A DNA stretch of 32,779 nucleotides from JAIXWP01 sp049318685 (GCA_049318685.1 JBMOFW010000006.1:1-32779); one strand, 5' to 3'. Shown: positions 8,421 through 16,602, counted from the stretch's first letter. Program-made: numbers and translations. The notes: generated by a model from the sequence alone, not told the origin.

Positions 8421-8436
8421 TCCCTTTCCAAAGGGA
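8421..8436. other. Perfect 7-bp hairpin in the 3' region of the CsbD-like gene
   Basis: TCCCTTT and AAAGGGA are separated by only CC. They are flanked by a second pair, GACCT (8404-8408) with AGGTC (8436-8440), and by ACGAC (8394-8398) with GTCGT (8438-8442), which competes with it. The transcript end just before the terminator can therefore fold extensively. Confidence 0.4.
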
Positions 8437-8462
8437 GGTCGTACAAAAGGTATATGCAAAGC

Positions 8463-8499
8463 AAAAGACTGCCTTTTTCAAAATGGGCAGTCTTTTTTT
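8463..8499 (+). terminator. Rho-independent terminator after the CsbD-like gene
   Basis: AAAGACTGCC (8464-8473) pairs with GGCAGTCTTT (8486-8495) around a 12-base loop, followed by a run of T to 8499. It closes the CsbD-like transcript. Because an ATG at 8483 falls inside this stem, that ATG is not a credible start for the next gene. Confidence 0.88.
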
Positions 8500-8566
8500 A
8501 TCTAATAAAATTATACATATGAAAAATTCATCCCTCATTCTCATTGGGAAAAATAGATATCATCAA

Positions 8567-9034
8567 ATGACTATTTCCTATACTTCCAAGAAAATTCTGA
8601 TAGGCATTCTTTTGACTGCTTTGATGATGCTACTACTTGGAATATCTGGATGTTCTTCATCCACCAAAAAAGAAGAAAAACCTGTTCAAATGAATTCAGA
8701 AGCGCAAGAGCAAGCAGAACAAGATGCAATCAATGCAGAAACAAAAAAAGAAATGGAAGAATACACACAACAACTGAACGCTCAAATAGCTGAAAATGAA
8801 AAAAACTTGATCGATTTCAATGCCAGAATTGCCAATCAAAAAGGCGATGCTAAAGCGGAATACGAAAAAAAAATAGCCGAGCTAAACATCAAGAACTCCG
8901 ATTTAAAGAAAAAACTAGCTGACTTTAAAACGAATAGTAAATCACAATGGGAATCATTCAAGTCAGAATTTAATTCGGATATGGAACAGCTAGGAAAAGC
9001 CCTAAAAAATCTCACAGTTAACAATGAAAAATAA
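8567..9034 (+). CDS. Coiled-coil lipoprotein of unknown function
   Basis: From the ATG at 8567 the protein has 155 residues: MTISYTSKKILIGILLTALM... with lipobox GISGC at Cys29, then SSSTKKEEKP. The mature part is almost entirely Lys/Glu/Asn-rich helix (QAEQDAINAETKKEMEEYTQQLNAQIAENEKNLIDF and LNIKNSDLKKKLADF), a likely coiled coil. The frame is open further upstream; ATG 8519 would add a polar 16-residue extension in front of the signal peptide and is less likely. Its end overlaps the outer-membrane barrel gene by 11 bases, so the two are translated together and may act together as a periplasmic spacer and an outer-membrane partner. I recognise no named family. Confidence 0.72.
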   Translation: MTISYTSKKILIGILLTALMMLLLGISGCSSSTKKEEKPVQMNSEAQEQAEQDAINAETKKEMEEYTQQLNAQIAENEKNLIDFNARIANQKGDAKAEYEKKIAELNIKNSDLKKKLADFKTNSKSQWESFKSEFNSDMEQLGKALKNLTVNNEK

Positions 9035-9662
9035 AATTACATACTTATTGATAGTTAGTATTTTTGCAGCTACGTTGACATCAGCCCAAACTACAGAAGA
9101 TCCAAGAGAAAAATTTGACGCAGGAATAAAAGCCGGAATCAATGCTTCTAACGTTTGGAATGCAGAGGGCGAAAACTTTCGTGCAGACACCAAATTAGGC
9201 ATAGCTGCTGGGGTTTTTGCAGGAATCCCAATTGGAAAATTCCTAGGAATTCAACCCGAATTGCTCCTTTCTCAAAAAGGATTTCAAGGCTCAGGAACTC
9301 TTTTATCTACTAACTACTCCTATGTGCGTACCACTAGTTATATTGATGTCCCCATTCAGCTACAACTAAAACCGCTGCCATTTTTCACCATTTTGATTGG
9401 CCCACAGTATTCTTACTTATTCCACCAAAAAGATGAATATCACTTTGGTTTGAACTCCTACGATCAAGAACAGGAATTCAACAACGAAAACATTCGCAAA
9501 AACATTCTTGGATTTACTGGTGGTGTCGATTTAATGTATCATAGTCTGGTCGTTTCCGGCAGAGCAGGTTTGGATTTTCAAACGAATAATGGAAATGGCA
9601 CTCACACTACCCCCAAATACCAAAACCGTTGGGTTCAATTCACAATTGGGTTCAAATTGTAA
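9024..9662 (+). CDS. Outer-membrane beta-barrel protein (PorT/OmpW-like 'beta-barrel domain' type)
   Basis: 212 residues with a Sec signal peptide (MKNKITYLLIVSIFAATLTSAQ). The mature protein alternates short amphipathic strands: FDAGIKAGINASNVWN, LGIAAGVFAGIPIGKFLGIQPELLLSQKGF, YIDVPIQLQLKPLPFFTILIGPQYSYLF, LGFTGGVDLMYHSLVVSGRAGLDF. It ends in WVQFTIGFKL, the aromatic-terminated strand that the Bam machinery recognises. GIKAGIN...F.AG.FAGI......IQPELLLSQKG is the hallmark of the small barrel family abundant in Bacteroidota. Its function is usually unknown. The gene overlaps the lipoprotein gene by 11 bases and ends before a bidirectional terminator. Confidence 0.85.
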   Translation: MKNKITYLLIVSIFAATLTSAQTTEDPREKFDAGIKAGINASNVWNAEGENFRADTKLGIAAGVFAGIPIGKFLGIQPELLLSQKGFQGSGTLLSTNYSYVRTTSYIDVPIQLQLKPLPFFTILIGPQYSYLFHQKDEYHFGLNSYDQEQEFNNENIRKNILGFTGGVDLMYHSLVVSGRAGLDFQTNNGNGTHTTPKYQNRWVQFTIGFKL

Positions 9663-9714
9663 AAACAAATGCCGTCTGAAACGCGCATTTTTCCTTAACC
9701 TTAACTCTTGAGCA

Positions 9715-9748
9715 CAAAAAAAGCCGATAGCAAAACTATCGGCTTTTT
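9715..9748. terminator. Bidirectional Rho-independent terminator
   Basis: AAAAAGCCGATAG and CTATCGGCTTTTT form a 13-base stem around a 5-base loop (9731-9735), with A-rich and T-rich flanks on opposite sides. It works in both directions: for the barrel-protein transcript on the plus strand and for tRNA-His on the minus strand. Confidence 0.9.
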
Positions 9749-9752
9749 GTAG

Positions 9753-9826
9753 GGTGATCGATGGGGCTCGAACCCACGACAGCCAGAACCACAATCTGGA
9801 GCTCTACCAGCTGAGCTACGACCACC
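9753..9826 (-). tRNA. tRNA-His (GTG anticodon)
   Basis: Read on the minus strand this is a full cloverleaf. The acceptor GTGGTCG pairs with CGATCAC, including one G-T pair. The D arm is AGCTCAGCTGGTAGAGC. The anticodon stem CCAGA/TCTGG encloses loop TTGTGGT with anticodon GTG, and the T arm has GGTTCGAGCC. The extra 5' G at 9826 can pair with C73, the identity feature of tRNA-His. The 3' CCA is not encoded (CT follows). It stands alone, with its own promoter and a shared terminator. Confidence 0.96.
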
Positions 9827-9839
9827 ATTTTTGAGGCCG

Positions 9840-9871
9840 CAAAGATATAACCACTTCGACCAATTTTCCAA
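9840..9871 (-). promoter_or_regulatory. Promoter of tRNA-His
   Basis: On the minus strand TATCTTTG (9847-9840) fits the Bacteroidota -7 box TAnnTTTG exactly, and TTG (9871-9869) lies 21 bases upstream as the -33 element. The predicted start near 9833 leaves a leader of about seven bases before the mature tRNA 5' end at 9826. This is the clearest promoter in the window. Confidence 0.75.
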
Positions 9872-9928
9872 GATTTTTCATTTTCCGCAAATTCTTATCG
9901 TCCTTCGTACTTTGCAGACCTAATTCAA

Positions 9929-11086
9929 ATGGCCGAAAATCATCGTCTCCATATTCTGCTCCTGGCTTCTTGGTTCCCCCACGAAGGTGCGCCTAAACTA
10001 GGCAACTTCGTGCACCGCCACGCTCAAGCCATCTCCCAAAAACACACCGTTTCCGTGCTCTATCTTGCCCCGCAACAAGGTGATTCTCCTACTCGACTCG
10101 TGCACGATTCGCTCGAAGGCATCGACACTACTTGGGTTTACTATTCGAAAAAAGGCGTTTCTATATTTACCCGACTTCGCGCTTTTCGACTAGGCCTCGA
10201 CGCCCTTATCAACGAACGAAAAATCAACTTCGACCTCATCCACCTCAATGTGATTTGGCCGGAAGGCTGGCAGGCCGTCATCGCCCAACGCCGATTGAAT
10301 ATCCCCATGGTCATCACCGAACATTGGACGGGTTACCATGAAACAATCCGCGGAAAACAACCCTTCAAGGTCAAAGCCCTGTCGCGTTGGGTCGCTTCCA
10401 AAGCTTCCGTAATCTGTCCTGTATCAGACGATCTCGGTCGAGCCATGCGCCGTTTCGGACTTTCAGGAAACTACCACACTGTTCCCAATGTAGTGAATAC
10501 AGCCGTTTTTCAATTGGTCGATAAACAATCCAAACCGCTGCAATTCTTACATGTTTCTAGCTTATACGAACCCCAAAAAAACATCCGCGGAATATTACGC
10601 GCTTGGAAAAAATTCGCTGATCTACATGTCGATGTTCACCTCACTATAGGCGGTGATGGTCCTTGGCAAGACGTATTGAAATACGCTCAAGACCTGAATA
10701 TCCGGCCAAATTCCATTACTGTTTTTGGTGAAAAAGAATGGAACGAAATCGCCGCGCTGATGCAGCAAGCGCATGTCCTGCTCTTGTTTAGTAATTTCGA
10801 AAATCTGCCTTGCGTCATCGTTGAAGCCATGGCTTCAGGAATGCACGTCATCTCTTCCGCTGTAGGAGGCATTTCTGAACATATCTCCACAGAAGTCGGC
10901 CTATTGGTGCCGCATCAAGATGAACAAGCACTGTTTGATGCGTTGGTCACGATGTACACCAAATATCCGTTGACCAACGCGGCCGATTTGCGCGCGATTG
11001 CGGAACAAAAATTTTCGATGCAAAGCATTGCTCAGCAATTTGACCAAGTCTACCAAATCGCGTTATCGATCTACTCCAAATCATGA
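9929..11086 (+). CDS. Glycosyltransferase family 4 (GT-B) protein
   Basis: 385 residues. The N-terminal half begins with ILLLASWFPHEGAPKLGNFVHRHAQA, the acceptor-side Rossmann start of GT4 enzymes, including the flexible Gly/Asn loop; GYHETIR and CPVSDDLGRAM follow. The C-terminal half has the donor-binding signatures HVSSLYEPQKNIRGILRAW, IGGDGPW, and the E-x7-E motif in NFENLPCVIVEAMASG, then V.SS.VGGISEHI. It probably transfers a sugar from a nucleotide donor to a lipid-linked or surface glycan precursor at the inner face of the membrane. The stop overlaps the start of the flippase gene by four bases (ATGA), so they form one operon. A TACTTTGC just upstream resembles a -7 box with one base deleted. 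The sugar specificity cannot be told. Confidence 0.9.
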   Translation: MAENHRLHILLLASWFPHEGAPKLGNFVHRHAQAISQKHTVSVLYLAPQQGDSPTRLVHDSLEGIDTTWVYYSKKGVSIFTRLRAFRLGLDALINERKINFDLIHLNVIWPEGWQAVIAQRRLNIPMVITEHWTGYHETIRGKQPFKVKALSRWVASKASVICPVSDDLGRAMRRFGLSGNYHTVPNVVNTAVFQLVDKQSKPLQFLHVSSLYEPQKNIRGILRAWKKFADLHVDVHLTIGGDGPWQDVLKYAQDLNIRPNSITVFGEKEWNEIAALMQQAHVLLLFSNFENLPCVIVEAMASGMHVISSAVGGISEHISTEVGLLVPHQDEQALFDALVTMYTKYPLTNAADLRAIAEQKFSMQSIAQQFDQVYQIALSIYSKS

Positions 11087-12324
11087 ATAAGCAACGCATA
11101 GCGCTTCTGGCTTCCCGCATCATCATTATGCTAAGTTCGCTCGGCATCGTGTGGATGAATACCTATTTTCTTGGCCTCGAAGGTCAAGGTGAAGCCGGAC
11201 TGATCAGCTTCGGAATTCTGATTGTAGCTACGGTAAGCATGTTTATCACGGGCGGCAACATCGTTTACTTCACCCCACGCATGCAGCACGGTGAAACCAT
11301 TCGCGTTGCATGGATTTGGAATACGCTTTCGGCAGTATTGGTTGGCTTGGTATTGATGGCCATTCCCATTTTTCCAAAAGCATTTATTTTACACATCATC
11401 CTCTTGGGTTGGCTTCAGGGCATCTTCACTTACCACATGCAATTGCTCCTTGCCCGCCTGCACCTGCTGGCCTATGCGGCGACGCTCATTGTCCAATCAG
11501 GCACTTCTTTTTTCGTCTTGTTTTATTTCTACCACTTCGTTCCAAATCCCGACATTGGTCACTTTCAATCGGCGCTGTATGCTTCATTTTTTATCACCAT
11601 GCTCGTGTCTGGAATCATGGTGAAAAACGAATACCGTAGCGGCACCTTACCGCCATGGAAATCGACTTTCAAATCGCTTTGGAACTATGGCAAGTGGGGA
11701 CAAACGGGCAACATTTTTCACCTTTTCAATCAACGCGTCAATCTCTCCTTGCTCAATAATTTGTTGTTTCAAGGAAAAGCTTCGGCAGGACTATTCTCGA
11801 TTGCGATGTATGGCGCCGAAGTAATTTGGATGGTGGCCAAGAGTATTTCAACAGAACAATACGCATTGATAGCCAACTCTGAAGATGCTGACCATCAGAT
11901 CGACATGACACGCAAAAACCTGCGCTTGGCCGTCATTATCGGACTTATGGCTTCGGTTGGAATATTACTCGTACCTGAAACAATCTACCTCTTTATTGTG
12001 CACAGCGCAACCGACGCACTTGCTCTAAAGGAAACCTTGATGTGGCTGATACCCGGTATTTTGGCCAACAGCGGGGCAATTATTCTGGCCCATTACTTTT
12101 CCGGCATTGGTAAACCAGAGCACAATGCCATCGCCTCTGCCGCGGGATTTGCTTTGGGATTGCCTGTCGCCATTTTGCTGATACCAACAGATGGCATCAT
12201 CGGAGCAGCGGTAGCTACCTCGTTGGCTTTTCTCACGCAAACAGGCTATTTTCTATATCACTGGAATAAATTGGTCATTGCAAATCGAAAAGATCGTTTA
12301 CGCCGGGCGCACGGTCAACCATAA
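11083..12324 (+). CDS. Polysaccharide/oligosaccharide flippase of the MOP superfamily (PST/Wzx-like)
   Basis: 413 residues with about 12 hydrophobic segments (for example AFILHIILLGWLQGIFTYHMQLLLARL and LAVIIGLMASVGILLVPETIYLFIV). The N-terminus (RIALLASRIIIMLSSLGIVWMNTYFLGLEGQGEAGLISFG) resembles the first helix pair of O-antigen and teichoic-acid exporters: GLEGQGEAG followed by an early Gly-rich turn. It would move lipid-linked glycans across the inner membrane. It is translationally coupled to the glycosyltransferase ahead of it. The last 50 bases overlap bshB1 on the opposite strand, so the C-terminal tail VIANRKDRLRRAHGQP is antisense to that gene's end. Confidence 0.82.
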   Translation: MNKQRIALLASRIIIMLSSLGIVWMNTYFLGLEGQGEAGLISFGILIVATVSMFITGGNIVYFTPRMQHGETIRVAWIWNTLSAVLVGLVLMAIPIFPKAFILHIILLGWLQGIFTYHMQLLLARLHLLAYAATLIVQSGTSFFVLFYFYHFVPNPDIGHFQSALYASFFITMLVSGIMVKNEYRSGTLPPWKSTFKSLWNYGKWGQTGNIFHLFNQRVNLSLLNNLLFQGKASAGLFSIAMYGAEVIWMVAKSISTEQYALIANSEDADHQIDMTRKNLRLAVIIGLMASVGILLVPETIYLFIVHSATDALALKETLMWLIPGILANSGAIILAHYFSGIGKPEHNAIASAAGFALGLPVAILLIPTDGIIGAAVATSLAFLTQTGYFLYHWNKLVIANRKDRLRRAHGQP

Positions 12325-12976
12325 ACCCTTCAGCCAATAAATACCCACTCGGACGACCAAATTCCATGGCGCGCGATTTCAAAAAATCGAAAAACTCCTC
12401 GCCAGAAATCGGTGTTTTCGGCTCCGATGAATTCGGATCAAAAAACTGCGAAGAATAAGCTTTCAGCGCCATCATTTTGATATCCCAATACTCGGTCACA
12501 TTCACCACAAAATCGGGTTTGTTGTAATAATCTTGGTTAAACATATAGACCGCTTTTGGACGCCAATGCTCCTGACCGGTTTCAATCTTACGCAAACCAC
12601 TATAAAAACAAGCGTCGCGCACAAACTTCGAAGCCCGTCCATGGTCAGGATGGCGATCTGACGGTGCGTTGGTGAGTACAATTTCCGGTTTATAATGACG
12701 AATTTTTTCGATCAATTTTACCATCGATGTTTGGTCTGCCGTAAAAAATCCGTCGGCCAATTCCAAATTTTCACGCGCTGAGATTCCAAGAATCTCAGAA
12801 GCCATCGCCGCTTCTTTCATGCGCAACTCACCTGAACCACGACTTCCAAGCTCACCCATGGTCAAATCAATGATGCCTACTTTTTTACCTTGTGCAATCG
12901 ACCGCGCCACGGTTCCGCCAACACTTATTTCTACATCATCCGGATGGGCCGCTATGGCTAAAATATCCAACTTCAT
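12275..12976 (-). CDS. bshB1: Bacillithiol biosynthesis deacetylase BshB1
   Basis: About 233 residues from the ATG at 12976; an ATG at 12985 adds three. It belongs to the PIG-L/LmbE zinc deacetylases. AAHPDDVE near the N-terminus supplies the zinc His and Asp-Asp, LTMGELGSRG follows, and RHPDHGRAS near residue 112 carries the third ligand. The C-terminus EGFMVDRAPGVNDLFDLQ, with the ending GVNDLFDL, is typical of BshB1. The enzyme removes the acetyl group from N-acetylglucosaminyl-malate to give GlcN-malate, the second step to bacillithiol, the low-molecular-weight thiol of Firmicutes and many Bacteroidota. No other bsh gene is in the window. Its end overlaps the convergent flippase gene by 50 bases. 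Confidence 0.93.
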   Translation of the reverse strand: MKLDILAIAAHPDDVEISVGGTVARSIAQGKKVGIIDLTMGELGSRGSGELRMKEAAMASEILGISARENLELADGFFTADQTSMVKLIEKIRHYKPEIVLTNAPSDRHPDHGRASKFVRDACFYSGLRKIETGQEHWRPKAVYMFNQDYYNKPDFVVNVTEYWDIKMMALKAYSSQFFDPNSSEPKTPISGEEFFDFLKSRAMEFGRPSGYLLAEGFMVDRAPGVNDLFDLQ

Positions 12977-13013
12977 GATTTTCAATGAATTAATTTAGAA
13001 AGAAAGCTTTCGA

Positions 13014-13021
13014 CAAAATTA
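13014..13021 (-). promoter_or_regulatory. Putative -7 box of bshB1
   Basis: TAATTTTG on the minus strand fits TAnnTTTG and predicts a start near 13007, inside the palindrome GAAAGCTTTC (13002-13011). No -33 TTG is seen at the right distance, so support is limited to the -7 element. Confidence 0.35.
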
Positions 13022-13166
13022 CAACAGATTCTGTAGTTCTTGGCTATTCGATTCCTTTTTCAACTTTCATCGTTCATTTCTTTCAATTCGTCGATAATTA
13101 AAACCGGGTTGCCCAATATTAACGTTTCGTTGACAAGAAAAAATCGGTTTCATAGGAATGAAAGAA

Positions 13167-13174
13167 TATTTTTG
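13167..13174 (+). promoter_or_regulatory. Putative -7 box of the M23/LysM peptidase gene
   Basis: TATTTTTG fits TAnnTTTG and would start transcription near 13181, only about two bases before the ATG at 13183. The transcript would be nearly leaderless. No TTG at the -33 position is seen. Confidence 0.4.
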
Positions 13175-13182
13175 CCGCCAGA

Positions 13183-14142
13183 ATGAGAAACCTGCAACCC
13201 TATATCATTCTTGCACTGTTTTTTTCAGTGACAACCGGCTTCGCCCAAGTTGAATCCGCTATCGAATTGATGGCAGACACAGCGGCCTGGGATAACTATG
13301 AGCCTCATGTAGGTGGTTCGATCGAAGCCTTTGAGGATATGTCTTTATTTAGCGATGTGAGCATGGACATGGGCCTTTGGACCGTGTCTGATTCTTTGGC
13401 GCGCATTCCTGGTTACGACACATATTGCAGCTGGGACACTAAAAATCTTTTTGCCGAAAAGGACGGAAAGACCATGGTGGATTCTCCCATGTTGTTCACC
13501 CTTTGCCACGAAGCCTGCGACTTTGTTTATCCTGCGAATGGCATCATTACTTCACCATTTGGTCCGCGCTGGGGCCGCATGCACTATGGCTTAGACATCG
13601 ACCTCGAGACCGGCGATCCTGTAATGGCTGCCTTCGAAGGCATGGTACGTATTTCTCAATTGCACGCTTCCTACGGCAACGTGGTGATTATTCGCCACGC
13701 CAACGGATTGGAAACATTGTATGCCCACTTGAGCCAGCGCAATGTGAAGCCCGGAGACTATGTTCAAGCCGGCGATCTAATCGGTTTGGGTGGAAATACC
13801 GGCCGCTCATATGGATCTCACCTCCACTTTGAAGTACGCTACCGCGGAGACGCCATTGATCCCAATTTGATTGTAGACCCCAACCAAAAAGCATTGCGTG
13901 AATGGGAATTTGTACTCCATCGTTTCCATTTCGACTATTCGAAAAACGAAGAATACAATGCAAAAGCCAAGGCCGCTCGAAACGAATCTACCGGAGGTAA
14001 AAAATACCACACGGTGAAACGCGGTGAAACATTGAGCAGCATTGCTCGCAAACATGGCACTTCTGTTTCGGCACTTTGTAAAATGAACAAACTGCGCGAA
14101 TCCTCCATCATTCGCGATGGACAAAAATTACGTTACAGGTAA
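13183..14142 (+). CDS. M23-family peptidoglycan endopeptidase with LysM domain
   Basis: 319 residues with a signal peptide (LQPYIILALFFSVTTGFAQ). Residues about 118-232 form an LytM/M23 domain: NGIITSPFGPRWGRMHYGLDIDLETGDPV carries zinc ligands His134 and Asp138, YAHLS supplies His182, and GSHLHFEVR supplies His213/His215. All catalytic residues are present, so it should be an active zinc endopeptidase that cuts peptide crosslinks in peptidoglycan. A C-terminal LysM (YHTVKRGETLSSIARKHGTSVSALCKMNKL.....I.DGQKLRYR) anchors it to the cell wall. It stands alone between bshB1 (divergent) and a strong terminator. Confidence 0.92.
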   Translation: MRNLQPYIILALFFSVTTGFAQVESAIELMADTAAWDNYEPHVGGSIEAFEDMSLFSDVSMDMGLWTVSDSLARIPGYDTYCSWDTKNLFAEKDGKTMVDSPMLFTLCHEACDFVYPANGIITSPFGPRWGRMHYGLDIDLETGDPVMAAFEGMVRISQLHASYGNVVIIRHANGLETLYAHLSQRNVKPGDYVQAGDLIGLGGNTGRSYGSHLHFEVRYRGDAIDPNLIVDPNQKALREWEFVLHRFHFDYSKNEEYNAKAKAARNESTGGKKYHTVKRGETLSSIARKHGTSVSALCKMNKLRESSIIRDGQKLRYR

Positions 14143-14163
14143 ACCAAAAAATATCAGTACCTT

Positions 14164-14196
14164 AAAGCCCGATTGAAGGAATCGGGCTTTTTTTTT
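14164..14196 (+). terminator. Rho-independent terminator after the M23/LysM gene
   Basis: AAAGCCCGATT (14164-14174) pairs with AATCGGGCTTT (14180-14190) around a 5-base loop, followed by a T-run to 14196. It separates the peptidase transcript from the carotenoid operon. Confidence 0.92.
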
Positions 14197-14265
14197 GTTT
14201 AACAATTTAACATTCAAACTTGAACAAAACTCCGCTCCATTCTGTTCTTTTAGGAATTCATCGCT

Positions 14266-15756
14266 ATGGGAAATAAAGTTATTGTTATCGGTTCAGGATT
14301 TGCGGGCTTGTCTGCTGCCTGTTCACTTGCCCAAAAAGGACATGAAGTGGTCGTTTTAGAAAAAAACACGACCACGGGAGGCCGATGCAGACACTTTTCG
14401 GCCGAAGGGTTTATGTTCGATATGGGTCCAAGTTGGTATTGGATGCCTGAAGTATTTGAACAATTTTTCAATCGCTTTGGCAAGAGTGTAACCGATTATT
14501 ATCAATTGGTTCGTTTGAATCCGTCTTATCGCGTTATCTTTGATGAAATGCAATTAGACGTTCCCGCCAATTTGAGTGAGTTCAAAGCGATGCTGGAGCG
14601 AATAGAGCCCGGCGCGGGCAAGGCACTCGACAAATTTCTCCATGAAGCCAAGATCAAATATGACACAGGCATGGGTGAGTTTGTTTGGAAGCCGTCCAAG
14701 TCAATCATGGAATTTGCCGAATTCCGTCTTCTTAAAGAAACATTCCGATTGCAACTCTTCACTTCGATGAGTTCACATCTGCGAAAATATTTTTCAAATC
14801 CGAATATCATTCAACTGCTCGAATTCCCCGTTTTATTCTTGGGGGCGAAACCATCAAAAACGCCTGCATTGTATAGCATGATGAATTATGCTGACATTGT
14901 TTTAGGTACGTGGTATCCGCAAGGAGGCATGATTCGCATCACGCAGGCCATGACCGATTTAGCGAAAGAACTCGGAGTGAAATTTTTATTAAATACCGCT
15001 GTAGAAAAAATCGTGATCGAACAAGGAGAAGCGCAAGGGGTGATTGCCAATGGTGAATTGATGCAATGCGATGCCATTATCGGCGCTGCAGATTATCATC
15101 ACATCGAAACCAAACTTCTCGATCGCGAATACCGCAGTTACGATGATGCATATTGGGAAAACCGCACCATGTCGCCTTCGTCATTGCTCTTTTATTTGGG
15201 CATTAACAAGCGCGTACAAGGCTTGCTGCATCACAATTTGTTTTTTGATACCGATTTTACCAAACACGCTGAAGAAATTTATGACAAACGCGTGTGGCTT
15301 GAAAATCCGCTTTTCTATGTGTGCGCACCGTCAAAAACAGATCCTACCGTGGCCCCTGAAGGCATGGAAAATTTGTTTGCCCTGATTCCTGTTGCTCCCG
15401 GCATGAGCAGCGATGAGGCATCGCGTGAAAAATATTTGGATATGATCATCGATCGTATTCGTGAAAAAACGGGCGAAGACATTCGAGAACACATCATTTA
15501 CAAGCGCAGTTATGCGCATGAAGAATTCATTGCCGATTACAATTCATTCAAAGGAAATGCTTACGGATTGGCCAATACACTCAAACAAACGGCGTTTTTG
15601 AAACCGCGTATGCAGAGTAAAAAAATTGCCAATTTATTTTATGCCGGTCAGTTGACCACTCCCGGTCCGGGTGTCCCTCCAAGCATTATCAGTGGCCAAG
15701 TTGCCGCTGAAGAATTGCACCAATATTGCCTTTCCAACACACTTGAAACCGCTTAA
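14266..15756 (+). CDS. crtI: Phytoene desaturase (CrtI type)
   Basis: 496 residues. The N-terminal FAD-binding Rossmann motif is VIVIGSGFAGLSAACSLAQKGHEVVVLEKN (GxGxxG, with Glu32 at the end of strand 2), followed by TTGGRCRHF and FDMGPSWYWMP as in CrtI. The C-terminus has the bacterial CrtI signature LFYAGQLTTPGPGVPPSIISGQVAAEEL. The enzyme introduces the double bonds that turn colourless phytoene into lycopene and works at the membrane. It is the first gene of the operon and lies three bases before crtB. The paralogues CrtD or CrtN are alternatives by fold, but the pairing with crtB, a lycopene cyclase and crtZ favours CrtI. Confidence 0.92.
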   Translation: MGNKVIVIGSGFAGLSAACSLAQKGHEVVVLEKNTTTGGRCRHFSAEGFMFDMGPSWYWMPEVFEQFFNRFGKSVTDYYQLVRLNPSYRVIFDEMQLDVPANLSEFKAMLERIEPGAGKALDKFLHEAKIKYDTGMGEFVWKPSKSIMEFAEFRLLKETFRLQLFTSMSSHLRKYFSNPNIIQLLEFPVLFLGAKPSKTPALYSMMNYADIVLGTWYPQGGMIRITQAMTDLAKELGVKFLLNTAVEKIVIEQGEAQGVIANGELMQCDAIIGAADYHHIETKLLDREYRSYDDAYWENRTMSPSSLLFYLGINKRVQGLLHHNLFFDTDFTKHAEEIYDKRVWLENPLFYVCAPSKTDPTVAPEGMENLFALIPVAPGMSSDEASREKYLDMIIDRIREKTGEDIREHIIYKRSYAHEEFIADYNSFKGNAYGLANTLKQTAFLKPRMQSKKIANLFYAGQLTTPGPGVPPSIISGQVAAEELHQYCLSNTLETA

Positions 15757-15759
15757 CGC

Positions 15760-16602
15760 ATGAACCAAAAATCTCTATTTGACTCCGTCTCCATTGCGTG
15801 CAGCAAAAAAACGACAACGTCGTACAGCACGAGTTTTAGTTTGGGTATCAAAACACTCGGAAAGAAATTTCGTAATCCCATCTATGCGATTTATGGATTT
15901 GTGCGCTTTGCCGACGAAATCGTAGATACATTTCACGACTACGACAAAGTATCACTCTTGGCCCGCTTCCGCGAAGATACCGTGCGTGCCATCGACGAAA
16001 AAATATCACTCAATCCCATTCTCAATAGTTTTCAAAAAGTATATCACGATTTCAATCTCGATTGGGAACTCGTAGATACTTTTTTGAAAAGCATGGAAAT
16101 GGATTTGGATAAAACCATGTACGATCGCTTTGGCTACGAAGTCTACATCCTCGGCAGCGCCGAAGTGGTTGGATTGATGTGCTTGAAAGTATTTACCGAA
16201 GGCGACCAACAGGAATATGAGCGACTTAAGCCCTATGCAATGCGTCTCGGAGCCGCTTTCCAAAAAATCAATTTCTTGCGCGATTTAAAAGCGGATTACC
16301 AAACATTGGGACGCACCTATTTTCCGCAATTGGATATGGCCAACTTCGATGAAAACATGAAGCGAACCATCGAAAAAGAAATTGCCGAAGATTTTCATGA
16401 AGCCTATAAAGGCATTCTGATGTTGCCGAAAGACGCCCGTTTTGGGGTCTATGTGGCTTACACTTACTATGTGCGCCTCTTCCAAAAGATCAAATCACTT
16501 CCAAGTGATCGCATCATGGAAGAACGTATTCGAATTCCTAATCAAAAGAAATTTGCGTTGATTCTTAAAAGTTATGTGCAGCACAACCTCAATCTCCTTT
16601 AA
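15760..16602 (+). CDS. crtB: Phytoene synthase
   Basis: 280 residues of the squalene/phytoene synthase family. The first Asp-rich motif is FVRFADEIVDTFHDYD (Asp52 and Asp56) and the second is NFLRDLKADYQTLGRTYFP (Asp175 and Asp179), both needed for Mg-diphosphate binding. YSTSFSLGIK at residues 22-31 is the start signature. It condenses two GGPP molecules to phytoene. GGPP synthase (crtE) is not in this window and must be encoded elsewhere. The end overlaps the next gene by 29 bases. Confidence 0.94.
   Translation: MNQKSLFDSVSIACSKKTTTSYSTSFSLGIKTLGKKFRNPIYAIYGFVRFADEIVDTFHDYDKVSLLARFREDTVRAIDEKISLNPILNSFQKVYHDFNLDWELVDTFLKSMEMDLDKTMYDRFGYEVYILGSAEVVGLMCLKVFTEGDQQEYERLKPYAMRLGAAFQKINFLRDLKADYQTLGRTYFPQLDMANFDENMKRTIEKEIAEDFHEAYKGILMLPKDARFGVYVAYTYYVRLFQKIKSLPSDRIMEERIRIPNQKKFALILKSYVQHNLNLL

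Noticed and set aside
8483..8566. A longer start for the coiled-coil lipoprotein (ATG 8483 or 8519)
   Set aside because: ATG 8483 lies inside the terminator stem; ATG 8519 puts a polar stretch before the signal peptide. ATG 8567 gives a normal lipoprotein signal.
9911..9918. TACTTTGC as a promoter of the GT4 glycosyltransferase
   Set aside because: It is one base short of TAnnTTTG and has no -33 TTG at a fitting distance.
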